A DNA stretch of 64,000 nt from Ophiosphaerella korrae (taxonomy: Eukaryota; Ascomycota; Dothideomycetes; Pleosporales; Phaeosphaeriaceae), in NCBI GenBank assembly GCA_028456385.1, contig JALNQF010000032.1, positions 62,001 through 126,000 of the forward strand, read 5' to 3'. The position numbers were made by a program, and so were the translations under genes. The notes under the pieces are model-generated. The model was not told the DNA's origin. It worked only from the letters and a program-made list of their open reading frames with translations, and did not search any database. Shown here piece by piece: positions 1 through 10,738 of the stretch (positions are counted from its first letter, which is position 1; each line of letters opens with the position of its first letter).

Positions 1-1155
1 CTAGCATACACAGGACTAATTAGTCAATGCTTAAGTGCCTTATTCAGGTATGAAGTCCAACCAGGCTGACTGCATCGAGTGATGCCTCACTAGATTTGAC
101 CAACACGATTGATACCTAGGCGCTACCAAGTGATCGCATCAAAGCCATCCCAAATACCGGGCTTACTTCATTCTACATACTCGTGGCCTATCGTATGCGC
201 GCCCTAAGAAGATTCAGGGAAATGCCCAGACAAGTTCGACCCACCTACGCACGATGAATTGCGTCTCCACGCCATCCTAGTGACTCGTGGCAGGCAGCGG
301 CCCAAGATCCTGGTCTTATCTGCAGCCATTCCAGGCTAAGTGCTTACCTCAACACAGGCAGCTAGGCGGCTGCAGAAAGTTATCACCATCACTAATCACT
401 AGAGTAAACATCGTGGACTGCATTCGCTTCAAACTCCACTGGAATGCCACTTTCGCCCTGAAAAAAAATGCAGCTAATGGTCGATGCAACTCCGAAATTA
501 CTGCAGAGTCGTCACTTTTACCCACCCAATCGCTTGGGTGGCGGTTTTCGACTTCGCCGATTCGATAAGTCGCACATCAACCCGCCGAATCTATTCTAAT
601 ATCTCAGGCTGGAAGTGTTCCTCTTCTTGCAGCTAATTGCAGTTTTGCAAAAATCTACTAGCGGAACTCAGTCGGCGACCGAAAGGCAACGGCAGATGTT
701 CGACGAGGCCTTTCAGGCCGCTTGCATTGCGAACTTAGCGCCCATCCTCTGACTCACAGCAAATCCATGACCGGATGCTGTGCGTTCCCTTTGGATGCTC
801 CTAGACTGCTATCAAATTCTCTCCTTGCCAGTTTGACATTAATCTCGTAGCGAATCTGAGCCAGTACGACGGCATAGCCGGTACTGATACCATGACTACA
901 CCCCCTTTGCATCTATCTTGCAAAGATTGATGAATCTGGTGAATTCAGCTTCTTACCTTCAGCGATTAATAATTGAGATACAATTTAATGAGACAAAGAC
1001 CGTGACGCAAGTTTGCATCATTCTGATAGCGACTGCATACTGAACTGACTTTACAGTTCGCTGTACGCTAATCCAATCACCGCACAAATTATGAGCTTTC
1101 GAATAATTTGATAGATAACTAGTCATAAAAAAAATTTGCACAGTTCTAATTGCAA
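1..1155. other. Left-end intergenic stretch
   Basis: I see no convincing gene in either strand: the open frames are short, lack ATG starts or introns that would extend them, and show no motif I recognise. Confidence 0.5.
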
Positions 1156-1299
1156 GTGCAGACCAGAGGCGGCAACAATCAATTGATCTACAGATTGATT
1201 ACTCAATTAAGCACTACATGATCACCTTGAGGACCGTGACCGGTCTAATCAAGTAATCAATCTGTAAATTGATTGATTGCTGCGGACTCTGATGCAGAC
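1156..1299. mobile_element. hAT-like MITE, left copy
   Basis: The element proper runs 1164-1291 (128 bp). It starts CAGAGGCGGCAACAATCA and ends as the near inverted complement, TGCGGACTCTG. It is flanked by GTGCAGAC (1156-1163) and ATGCAGAC (1292-1299), an 8-bp direct repeat with one mismatch. An 8-bp duplication and a CAGRG-type end are typical of hAT transposons. It has no coding capacity, so it is a non-autonomous miniature element. A second copy lies at 22542-22667 in the opposite orientation; the reverse complement of that copy aligns along the whole length with a 2-bp indel. Confidence 0.85.
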
Positions 1300-2041
1300 C
1301 TTATTCCCGTTTCCAATCTTGCTTCGCTAGGCCTGCAAATCTGTCTAGAAAATTAGAAATTTGGTGTGTTCAAATGTCGTCTAGCAATCCAAGTGGCACA
1401 ATTGGGAACTTCCCAAGGGGTAAATAAATTGCAAAATAATGTCTTGCGTCCAAGGGATATACAGAATGATATATCAAACTTTGATCCAATTTTGTAGTAC
1501 AGTGTTCTATTGACCCATATATTGTGGCATACTAGGATGTGAGCAGAAGTAGGGAGCAGGTGCCGACCTGCAGTCGGTGAGATGAGTTGAAATATATGGG
1601 TTGAGTAGCTACTTGACGAGTTGGTGTCAGAGGCCATCTGGGAACCCCCCTCGATCCTACTCAAGGCTCCGCCTGTGGACCCGCTAACCCAGTGCTCGCC
1701 GATGACGTGCAGTTCTACTACACTACAAAATGAAGCATATATCAGCGGATGTATTCCCTATAAAATCATCATAGTTTACAAACCCATGAACTTATTAGTA
1801 TATGTTCAATTGCGGCAACCATGCTAAAGATAAAGGATAATACCTATAATGCATATCTCTGACATTGTGCTACGTGTTGATACTGGAAAAAAAGGCACTC
1901 GGCTTATATATTAGTAATACGATTAGGGAATTGTCTCATGTATGAAGGGAAAAGCATTGATAATTAGACTACTCCGCATGTTCTAGTCTATATAAGAAAT
2001 CCAAGTACATAGGAAACGACTGAAATGTCTAGAAAAGACTT
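1300..2041. other. Intergenic, 3' side of amidohydrolase
   Basis: This AT-rich spacer between the left MITE and the 3' end of the amidohydrolase shows no gene. Short open frames on both strands are without recognisable motifs. Confidence 0.5.
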
Positions 2042-3976
2042 CTAATATTTGTGGTTGGCGGACCCACAGGTACGGCCTGTCAGAGAACGAGCGAGAATAT
2101 TACCAGGCTTCATGCCCTTGACGACAGGATCACTGTCAAGCCTATTAGACTCTGCGAGCCATTCAGTTGGGATGAAAGTAGTCGAGTTATCAGCAAAAAC
2201 GGCCTTGCCACCAATCATGGTCAACAACACCTTGTTCCTGGCTAGTTCATCGTCTGGTACAGCCTTCTCGTCGAGGTAGTCGCGATCAATAACAACAAGG
2301 TCGGCAAATTTTCCGACTTCAAGGGATCCGATGCTAGAGCTGCTGTTGAGGTACGTTGCTGCGGCAGTGGTCATTCCACGGAGTGCGACCTCGCGGGAGA
2401 GAGCGGGCTGGTCATCAAGACGTCCAACGAAATTGGCGCCAAAACTGGCATGAGAGTTCTTGTTCTGAGGATCGCCCTTGCGTAGCACACCGATGGAAAG
2501 AGCAAGGAATGGGTCGAGGGGGTCAACTGGCCAATCGGAACCGTATGAAAGTAGGGCTCCTGCGTTGTTGAGAATGCCGTGTGCTTGAGCGCGAGACATA
2601 CGCTCAGGGCCAAGAGTCAACGCATTCTTATCTGCCCAGTACGTTGCCTTTGATGCCCACTGGTAGGATGCGATGATAGGTATACCAAGCTCTGCGAAGC
2701 GTGTCCTGTCTTGAAGAGCGACCAGCTCAGCGTGAGCAATGCCAATTTCGGAAGGTTGGAAAGGTCGGTTCATGGCTGTAGCAACGTTGAGGACAGTTTG
2801 AACGGCAGCATCACCAGAGGCGTGAAGGTGAATACCCAAGCCGGCACCCAGAGTACGTGTGATAATGTCTTGGATCTGCGATTGATTTGCGTTGGGAACA
2901 CCGAAGTTCCTGCCTGGAACCCATGTACCGTTGCCACTATCCACAAGATAAGGTTCGAGCAACAAACTAGACTGAGAGACTTCTGGCAGAATGCCATCGA
3001 TGAAGAACTTCACGTTTCGCCAGTGTTGCCCTGGCGCATTTGCCACTAAGGTAGATTCGTCCAGTACCTTCTTAGTCTCTACTGCCTGGGATATGATAGT
3101 CGGGAAATCAAGCGAACCGAAGATGCCGAAGCAAGTGAATACTCGAGCTGTCAAATCCCCTCGTTGTTTGAGAGTAGTCCATGCATCGTGTCGTGCTTGG
3201 AGAGCGTCCATGATGGTTGTAATACCCTTACGGCGTAATTGTGACAACGCCGCAATGCCGGCGTTGAGTTGAGGGATGCCACGATCACCACCAAGTGCTC
3301 TTGCTGGACCACTGGCATTTTCCTCAAGGAAACCACTGGGATCACCATTGGCATCACGTCCAATTATGCCGCCGGGTGGGTTTGGAGTGTTGCGAGTTAT
3401 GTTAAGCAGTTGGAGTGTCCTCGAGTTGACGAAGACGTTATGCTGACTGGTTGAAATGATAGTAATCGGCCGAGTAGTTTTGAGCGAGTCGATCATAGTC
3501 GTATTGCCTGGGCCATTGATGGTAGTGAAACCTTCTCGATCAAACTCCGTTACGGTCAACATGCCAGTCTCTCCAGGCTGACTATCAAGGCAATCTTGAA
3601 TAATTTTGCGGAGAGCTTCCTGGGTGAGCTGTTTGTAACGAAGGGTACATCCAAGCATCGCTCGACCAGCGTCAAAGGGGTGGACATGGGTGTCAATGAG
3701 GCCGGGAATTACTGCTTTGCCATTCAGGTTCACCACTTTGGTGGAGGCCCCAACAGCAGGCTTGCAGGCCTCCTCCTCTCCAACACACGTGATAGTTCCG
3801 TTGGTGATGGCCAAAGCCCCACCAGCAATTGTATTAGATCCAGAGTCGAGCGTATGAATGATACCGTTGACAAAAAGAGTGTCTGCGATGGGCAAAGTTG
3901 CGCGTTGAGAAATTGAGGCACCTACTGCTGATCCTGCGAAACAGGCAAGCAGGAGCGAATTAACCCCCGGAGCCAT
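2042..3976 (-). CDS. Exported YtcJ-like metal-dependent amidohydrolase
   Basis: This is an uninterrupted 644-aa frame from ATG at 3976. Residues 1-20 form a hydrophobic secretion signal rich in Ala and Leu, so the protein is probably extracellular or vesicular. The rest matches the amidohydrolase-3/YtcJ family: a beta-sandwich start (ADTLFVNGIIHTLD), the metal-binding T-H-V-H pair at H97 and H99, a later HLHASGDAA motif, an IAHAEL motif and the SDWPVD aspartate motif near residue 480. The family hydrolyses C-N bonds of cyclic or linear amides; the substrate cannot be inferred. It stands alone at the left edge of the metabolite region and is transcribed away from it, so cluster membership is unproven. 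All expected metal ligands appear present and length is normal for fungal members. Confidence 0.85.
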   Translation of the reverse strand: MAPGVNSLLLACFAGSAVGASISQRATLPIADTLFVNGIIHTLDSGSNTIAGGALAITNGTITCVGEEEACKPAVGASTKVVNLNGKAVIPGLIDTHVHPFDAGRAMLGCTLRYKQLTQEALRKIIQDCLDSQPGETGMLTVTEFDREGFTTINGPGNTTMIDSLKTTRPITIISTSQHNVFVNSRTLQLLNITRNTPNPPGGIIGRDANGDPSGFLEENASGPARALGGDRGIPQLNAGIAALSQLRRKGITTIMDALQARHDAWTTLKQRGDLTARVFTCFGIFGSLDFPTIISQAVETKKVLDESTLVANAPGQHWRNVKFFIDGILPEVSQSSLLLEPYLVDSGNGTWVPGRNFGVPNANQSQIQDIITRTLGAGLGIHLHASGDAAVQTVLNVATAMNRPFQPSEIGIAHAELVALQDRTRFAELGIPIIASYQWASKATYWADKNALTLGPERMSRAQAHGILNNAGALLSYGSDWPVDPLDPFLALSIGVLRKGDPQNKNSHASFGANFVGRLDDQPALSREVALRGMTTAAATYLNSSSSIGSLEVGKFADLVVIDRDYLDEKAVPDDELARNKVLLTMIGGKAVFADNSTTFIPTEWLAESNRLDSDPVVKGMKPGNILARSLTGRTCGSANHKY

Positions 3977-4019
3977 TGTGCTAAAAGAGAGTATAGGAAA
4001 TATCCGTGAGTTGGATTGA

Positions 4020-4095
4020 TGATGGCGAGGATGTGTTAGAGAGAGACTATAGTGAGGAAGGAGAAGGTGAGGTGGATGGTGAGGGTGAATTCATA
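4020..4095 (-). promoter_or_regulatory. Pyrimidine-rich upstream tract of amidohydrolase
   Basis: Directly upstream of the amidohydrolase start, the + strand is almost all G and A (repeated GAGG, GGTGAGG, GAAGGAGAAGG units), meaning the coding strand is C+T-rich. Such tracts are common at fungal transcription starts. Its function here is inferred only from position and composition. Confidence 0.4.
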
Positions 4096-5647
4096 ATGGT
4101 CGGAAATCTGTCTGTCTTATACTGTTTTTCTGTCTCTCAGTGCATAGACTCACGACTTCCTATAATGAGTGTCACCCTTACCTACCCTGTCACGTAGGCT
4201 GTAGTGATAGCGAGCTGCTCAGTAGTACATGCGAGAAGGGCCTACAGAACTTACGGGCCAGCCAATCAGGTCGATTATCACTCATCAGTTAGGGGATGCC
4301 TAGTTAACAAGGCTATTCTGAAATTATTTTGCCAGTGCAGACATTTGAGGCTATGCGACTGTAAACGCTCTCTCAAACATGATTAGACCAGACTCCGTTT
4401 GAGAGAGCTGCAACGCTGCAACCCCTGCCAATACTCCGACGTGCTATGTAATACATCGGATGTTTAGTTCCAGATGCCTTCCATGCAACATTTCACGCCT
4501 CCGCCACAATTGAAGTCGCAACGTAGTCGGCTTTACAGCACACTTAGAAAACTTGAACATTTGAACTTCTTTCGATACCTGATTAGCAGAACAATGCCCA
4601 TCTGATGCTCACAGCAGCACCGGATTAGGTATGGTAGCCACCCAAAATTTATAACTCCCAGCAAGTACCAAGAAACCAGGCCTTTTGGTATGGGGTATGT
4701 CATTTCCCCCCTCGCCAACCATCTTACGCGGCCTCTGCATCGTGAAGTGATGTGAGACTGGCTCCAGCGATTAATACTCGAACTTTTTGAGCTACGGCGC
4801 CGAGCCACCTGTCTGGTTGCGAATCTTGCGAGATCCCATTGAGGCGCATGATGTCTAGCGTAACGGCTCCAAGTGTTGGTGGCCCTTTTTTGGTTTGAAT
4901 TCAGGCTGTACTTGCCTGATTGGTAGCGTACGTCGGTGCAAAGATAGCCCTCACCGAAATGAGGCTTGGCGCGCCACAACGCATACCAAATTTAGTTAGG
5001 TCGGACCCTTAGACAGACGCAGGGTGTGCTCTTGAAATGTATCTTATGTCTACACTACTCCCTACTTCACGAGGCAGATAAGGTTCCAAACGTCACTTGT
5101 AAGGCTAAATCAGTTGGGTCGCTGATCCGAAGTCTCAACTGTCAAAATCGTCTCTGCCCACTTTTGAGCTTACCTTGCGTCCAAGACATGCTACCAGAAA
5201 CATAAGGCTTCAATTTCTTCGTCGTATCAACATAATTTATTTCATGGATTTCATGTGCTGTATATCCTATTGAGGACGCATCAAAAAATCCTGCTCCGCA
5301 GCTCAACCCGAAGCTTTTCCGGTACCAGTCCAGAGGAATAGCAAAGAAGACGCTATCAGAGGTCAAGGAAACTTTTGAGGAGTAAGATGCTAGAGAAATG
5401 AAAGTACATATACCGTATCCTCCTTGTTTCTCCTTAATGGACCCGTGAAAAAAATGACTCAATATTCGTGTTTAGTTCCCTTCTATAAGTTGGAAATGCT
5501 TGTTCTTCGTACCTTCGTACCTTAATGCCGAACCATACAACACTGTCGGAGGATGCTCCCACGATAGCACATCCACACACTAGGAACGAGGATGTAGATA
5601 GGGGTCTCGGCGACATTTAATCGCATTCAGCAACTGATGGAGACTCC
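4096..5647. other. Intergenic stretch without supported gene
   Basis: This spacer holds no gene I can support. A minus-strand open frame at 5142-5462 has plausible amino-acid composition and a GTAAGC donor near its 3' side, but it has no ATG, no recognisable motif and no joinable partner exons. It may be a decayed gene fragment. Confidence 0.4.
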
Positions 5648-5920
5648 ATGATGTCTAAAGCCGAAGATGACGCCAAAGAAAGTAACCGGTTGTATCATGC
5701 TCACCGGACTGGCGGCCAATACATGCCCCTAGATAAATAACGCGAACAGGACCGACTGGAAGCTTAGCAAGTATTGATGCTCAACGCCGATAGCTTGCAC
5801 AAAGCACCTCTTCCAGGGGAACTACAACGAGTCTATGACATTGGAACCGGCACAGGGAAATGGGCAATTGTATTTGCTGAAACATATTCCAGTGCAATGG
5901 TAAATATGATGGATATATTC
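5648..5920 (+). pseudogene. LaeA-like SAM methyltransferase relic
   Basis: One reading frame from ATG at 5648 resembles the N-terminal part of fungal LaeA-like methyltransferases: a YHAHRTGGQYMPLD segment (family: YHAY..G.Y.LPND), then REQDRLE, then APLP and the SAM-binding motif VYDIGTGTGKWAI at about 5836-5875. Two in-frame stops interrupt it, a TAA after LDK and a TAG after RLEA, exactly where the family has Glu or Gln codons. Similarity ends near 5915, after AETYSSAMV, and the C-terminal half is absent. It is therefore a truncated relic and not a working gene. In life such proteins are putative methyltransferases, often near metabolite clusters. Confidence 0.75.
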
Positions 5921-6922
5921 CTGGGAGTATCTGCGTTTGGATTGTTGGTACATGACCCAAGGCAAATATTAGAAAGAATTTATTTACAAAGCTGCACGGA
6001 TATTTGTTCGAAACTCCACCAGCACTTGCTTTGAGGGCATTCCGCGGGATGAACTGGCACAAAGAGCAAACTCCGCGTCTGCTGGTATGTTTGGAACATT
6101 TGGGCTATAAAGTCAAACCTTGATTGATCAGGTATTTATTTATCAATTGATTGTTGCCTTCTATAATACTAACACCGCACTAGCTACTTTATAGTCGTGT
6201 CCCGGCCCCATCCGCTTCCATACCACAGTGCAACCTTGCATTAAACTTCTCTTCAAGTCTAGGAGACCTTACTAGAGAGTTCACTGTGCAACAAAACTCG
6301 TGATAAGTAAGCAAGTCGCGCCATATTTCTCACCAAGACGGTCACCTAGATTATTAGGCTAGGCTGCAATGCAAAGATTGTAGTAGTGCAACAAGGTTAT
6401 TCATTTGTTACTTTCTCTAATCTCTTGATAAACAAGCTATAAATACGTATTCATTGATTTGATATAACAGCGTTCACTTGACTCTGCTGCGCACAAATCA
6501 TTTTCCCATCCAATTTCTTTGTTTGGTAGAACGCGAGATAAGTTCCGCCGGTCTGCGGTCCGATCAAAGAGCCAATAGCTTTTCGTTTCACACCACCTCT
6601 CATCTATTGAACTGTTACAGAATCTGCAGCTTCAAAGATTTAGTTCCATTGGGATCCACCTAAGTGGCCTCCCTGGAGACTGCTTACTGGTATTGCGATA
6701 GGAATATTCTCGGCAGGATTTAGCCCACATAGCATGCGCAACATTATTATAAGGGGATCGTTTTGTGACAGTCTTGGGTATTGTTTGCTTAACTTCAGAG
6801 GCTGGAGGGATGACAGACGGCATAGGGATGATCGGGATTTCGAGGAATATCTGACGATTAAAGGCAAGATGAGCCATCATACTTCGAATTGACTTTTCAC
6901 AAATTCTGCATATACTTCCTTC
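5921..6922. other. Intergenic, 3' side of MFS gene
   Basis: No gene is supported here. The stretch separates the methyltransferase relic from the 3' end of the MFS transporter. A short sequence at 6146-6157 resembles the end of the hAT-like MITE but lacks the rest of the element. Confidence 0.5.
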
Positions 6923-8661
6923 CTAATTCCTTTCTTTTTCTTGTAACTCATGCGCTGATGCAAGTATCTTGTCCAGAGAAGCGCTGCGTAGCGCAAAACT
7001 GAGGATAAAGCCAAGCCCACTAATCCCAGTCATGACCTTGAACAGTGACTGAAAGGCTTTGCTGTAGGCTTGTGTTACGGCTATTCGTTGAGCAGACGTC
7101 GCCGGCAAAGACACAAGCTCTGTAATGTATGACTCCGCAGTTGTAGCGATGATAGTCGGTAAGCCCGCGTCTAACAGATAGGCAGCTAATCGATTTTGAA
7201 AGACAACGCCGCCAATGGCAACGCCCAAGCAAAGGCCCAGTCCTCGCATGAATGCAAACAAGGCAGTCGCGCTTGCTACGTCTTCTACCGTGGCCAATGC
7301 CTGCACGGCGAAGTTGTGGCCGACAAGGAGTGCGCCTTGTCCAAGGCCAAGGACCAAGAAGATGAAGACCATGGCCACGACGGAAGTCGATACGCGTAGC
7401 AGGATTAGCAGTCCCATAGCAAGCGTGTTCAAAGCCCAGCCTGCCCACACAGCCCAGCGCCATTTTCCCAAGCGCGAGATGGCTAGGCCAAAGAGAGCAC
7501 TAGCTGGTATAAGCCCGCATCCGATCGGAAGAATGACAAGGCCAACGTTCAAAGGCTTTCGGGCTTGCACGCTTAGTAGCAGCAAAGATAGGTAGTAGAT
7601 CCCACCATATAGAGTCAGGCCCTGTAGTAGGGTGCAGAAATAAGCCATCATGAGCGATCGGTCGCGCAGCATGCTCCTGCGAATGAAGGGTTGTTTGGCG
7701 AGCGAGACTTCCCACAGTCCAGTAAACAATAGGCCTCCTGCACCAACACACAAAGGCACGAGTGCCTGATAGCTATCCCACGGATACTCATGCCCTGCCC
7801 ATGTAAGTCCAATAAGTAGAGCAGTGCTACTCGCAATGAACAGACAGGAACCGAGCCAGTCGAATTGGAGCAGATCTGCTCTCACGGATTTTCGTGTACG
7901 ACTGATGCGGACCACAAACGGAATCATTAGCAAGCCAACCCCACAGAATGGAAAGTTAAGGTAGAACAACCAGCGCCAAGTCGTCTTCTCCGCAATGACG
8001 CCTCCGATGATTGGGCCTATGATCGTCCCCAATGCCCAAGCCATCTGAGGGGCTCCATTGTACTTGGGTCGAAAGCGCAGCGGGATCATGTCGGTCATGA
8101 TGATCAAGTTCATCACGATAACGCCTCCTCCTCCAATGCCTTGCATTGCACGTCCTGTCAAGAGCACGCGGAAGTTGTTGGCAAGGCAGCATATGAGCGA
8201 GCCGCCGGTGAAGAGCACGACTGCTGCGAACAATATCTCTCTGCGGCCGAGGACGTCAGACAGAGCGACAAGTATGGGCTGAAACACAGAACTGGTAAGA
8301 AGATACGCCGAGCCGGCCCAGAAAGTCTCGTTGGCAGTGCCGTTCAGTGCAGTCGCGAGCGTCTAGACGCGAGCTGTCAGCTTTTGTTGCATGCGACATA
8401 ACAGAGAACACCATCACTAACTGGCAGAGCGGCAACTAGTATTGTGGCGTCTAGCGCCACGACAATAGATACCACTGCCAAGCATATAAGAATCAGTTTG
8501 ATCTGCGTTGTAGCTGTCCAATTTCTGTCGATGTGTGACGCCTCCTGATCCATGGGGACTTCCGATTCTTGCTCGGGGCCTAAGTATGCTTCAGACGAAT
8601 TGGGCGCCTCCTCGGCGAGACTGCTAGCGGCGCCATCACGAGTATTAGAGTCTTGCAACAT
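6923..8661 (-). CDS. MFS drug/metabolite exporter, 14-TM (DHA2 type)
   Basis: Two exons, 8661-8422 and 8362-6923, join in phase 0 to give 559 aa; the 59-nt intron has a GTTAGT donor and TCTAG acceptor. The N-terminus is an acidic cytosolic tail of about 50 residues. Then come TM1 with the DHA2 signature ALDATILVAALP, the loop motif SDVLGRR, and the motif-C-like GRAMQGIGGGGVIVMN stretch. The remaining sequence is a series of hydrophobic helices, consistent with 14 segments. DHA2 transporters are plasma-membrane proton antiporters and are frequent self-protection or export pumps of fungal metabolite clusters. Its place beside the hydrolase, AMP-ligase and PKS suggests export of the polyketide. 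The intron position makes the DHA2 motif continuous, which supports the model. Confidence 0.9.
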
Positions 8662-9600
8662 GTTGAGACCTAACAGTCGAGATTCACAGTAAGATCGAAA
8701 GTGTGATCTCTTCTCAGAACAACATGTAATTGATCTCGCTTTTGTTGGAATTTGAGGACAAAGGCGAATTGTTTACCGAAAAGCACAGCAGTGCTAGGTG
8801 AAGGCACGTCAGATGAGTAATCCATGCAACCGAGTATTATCCCTGGTACTGTCAGGTTACACATATTTCAAGTCTCCGTTTGCAATCTTCTTTGCGTGAG
8901 CACAGTGGAATCGGGGCTGGGATGGCCGTCACTGCTACCACATCTGGTGCCTCATTCGCATAGTGAAAAAAAAAACATTTATGATAGCTCATAATCTGTT
9001 CCTCTAGGAACATGGTAGAGCCATCGCACGAGTGGCGGTTTTCATTCCCTGTAAGTTAGTCGGGTCCCTTGGCGCGAATTGCAATGCTCCGACTTCAGCC
9101 CCGCAGAACGGCAAAACAATGCTACACATGTCTGTATCATGAATTTCACTGCAGCTGAAGTAGGCTGTCGCTGAAAAACGATGACGATGATACATACAAT
9201 TACTATCTCAGTTTGTTAGCCTAATAAATGATGCTATTATTAGGAAGGATTTCAAGTAGTAGCTTGTCAGTTTCCGTTTCTCTATGTGTGCTGGCCATGA
9301 CAATAGTGGTAGTTGCAGCGTTGGTCCAGGGCCGTAAACAGGCGCAATAACTGAACACACTCGGTAGCAGCCTATCCTTCGAAATTACCGCTTGGTAAAG
9401 AGCAGTACGCTTACAACTGATCTCTATGCAGGACTCGGTCGCGATCACGGTTTTGTGGCTCATTACGAGCTCTCACCATTGAGGTGTATTCGAGAAAATT
9501 GAGCGCGAGATCCGGGACACGTGAGCATGGATTGACATGTGGCCATATTTATTTGCTCATAATTGTAGGGTTGGGTTTGAGAAGCATTCAGGTGGGGAGG
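8662..9600. other. Upstream region of the MFS gene
   Basis: This is the 5' flank of the MFS gene and contains no supported gene. A palindromic CACGTG occurs at 9518-9523. Open frames here are short and unrecognisable. Confidence 0.45.
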
Positions 9601-10226
9601 CGCTGAAGAATTTGCCGACTTTGAAGATGACTATCAAAAGATCTTACGGCTCTATCATCCATGTATGAGCAATAGGCAACCCACGCCTTGCGTGTCCGCA
9701 GTAATCTTAAGTGGCTGGCACTTGTAGTGGGACTCAACATCCGCGAGGTCAAAGCAGACACGTGCTTGCCGACTGGTGGCGGAGCAGATGGCCAGCAGCC
9801 GATTGACGTGCTTAAGGGCGAGCAAGTGGGTAAGTATAGGCAGGGACGCTCGAACGGCGGAGAAGACAAGAAATAGACACTGACAAGCTTGGGCGGCGTA
9901 CGCGGCGATGAGCTCGCAACGGCACGAGGCTGTGATAGGCTTTGCCGACGTCATACGGGGATTCGTATCAGTGGGAGAACTGGGCGCCGGCGTCGCCCCA
10001 ATACTTGCCGTTCAACATAGGCTCCCGCATTTATCTAGGCCAGGTGTCTGGTCACTTGTCGATAGAGTATACGGTGGCGCGGATGGCGCAGGAATTCGAG
10101 CGGATCGAATGGTACGGATGTGGAGGCGCTGCCCTAGACGACTAGCCCATGCGCATCAAGGTCGAGCTCAACACCAAGTTCGATAAGCCGATCATGTGCA
10201 AATTTATCCTGCGGCCGAGGGCGTAG
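9601..10226 (+). pseudogene. CYP52-like cytochrome P450 relic, heme Cys lost
   Basis: Several frames on the + strand carry pieces of the C-terminal half of a CYP52/alkane-hydroxylase-type P450. Around 9605-9650 is a helix-K-like stretch. At 9700-9830 there is LNIREVKADTCLPTGGGADG, matching the family's LN.R.A..DT.LPTGGGPDG block. At 9942-10130 there is a PERW-like WENW, then LPFNIGSRIYLGQ and ARMAQEFERIEW. In the last block the heme-ligand Cys of RICLGQ is Tyr (TAT), a TGT-to-TAT type change. A TAG at 10143 and at least two frame changes break the gene, and the N-terminal half is missing. It is a dead P450 lying between the MFS and hydrolase genes of the cluster. Confidence 0.8.
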
Positions 10227-10468
10227 TAGAAGAAAGATATCAAGGAAAGTGAGGATAAGCAACCGCCGGGCATCCGTGAAGTCGCCGTGATCGTGAGATG
10301 CATAGTAACGTGGCAACAACACATTTTTCTGAAACAAAATACCAAAAGTATCTGCAAAGGCATGTCGAGTTCATTATCGAGTCAGTTAAATTCCTTTATT
10401 ACCGGCGATGAGATGCTGCGTCAAGGATCTATGGTGTCGTGCGGGCACCCAACTTTGATGGGGCCAAC

Positions 10469-10592
10469 ACAAGAGGGATGCATGAGCGGATTGTTTTGTG
10501 ACCCCCGAATCTTCTACACAAATTGACCATTTTCCATACAAAATATGTCTGCACGAGGCCCACAAAACAATCCGCTCATGCACCCCCCTTGT
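10469..10592. repeat. 32-bp inverted repeat pair, possible MITE
   Basis: Arms 10469-10500 and 10561-10592 are inverted copies that match at 30 of 32 positions (core GCATGAGCGGATTGTTTTGT), separated by 60 bp. The element is 124 bp long, lies between the P450 relic and the hydrolase 3' end, and has no coding capacity. A clear target-site duplication is not visible. It is not related to the hAT-like MITE. It could be a small non-autonomous DNA transposon or a hairpin acting as a 3' end signal. Confidence 0.65.
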
Positions 10593-10738
10593 ACCAAGCC
10601 ACTAGTGGAGCGCTAATCGCTAGGCGAGACTTAGCCCGCACGCGGTGCTTGAAAAATCTTTTCATGAAACAACATGAACAGCTTCACCAAGCTAGCACCT
10701 TCCATTTGGCTCTACGAGCCGGCTCTATGGCCTTCGAT

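Noticed and set aside
287..568. Open frame at the left end
   Set aside because: GTG start, no motif, no intron signals, composition not protein-like.
4533..4979. 148-codon minus-strand open frame
   Set aside because: Rich in Arg, Ser and Trp in a random-looking way, no ATG context, no family resemblance.
6118..6157. Third copy of the hAT-like MITE
   Set aside because: Only about 17 bases around ATTGATTGTTG match; no second end and no target duplication.
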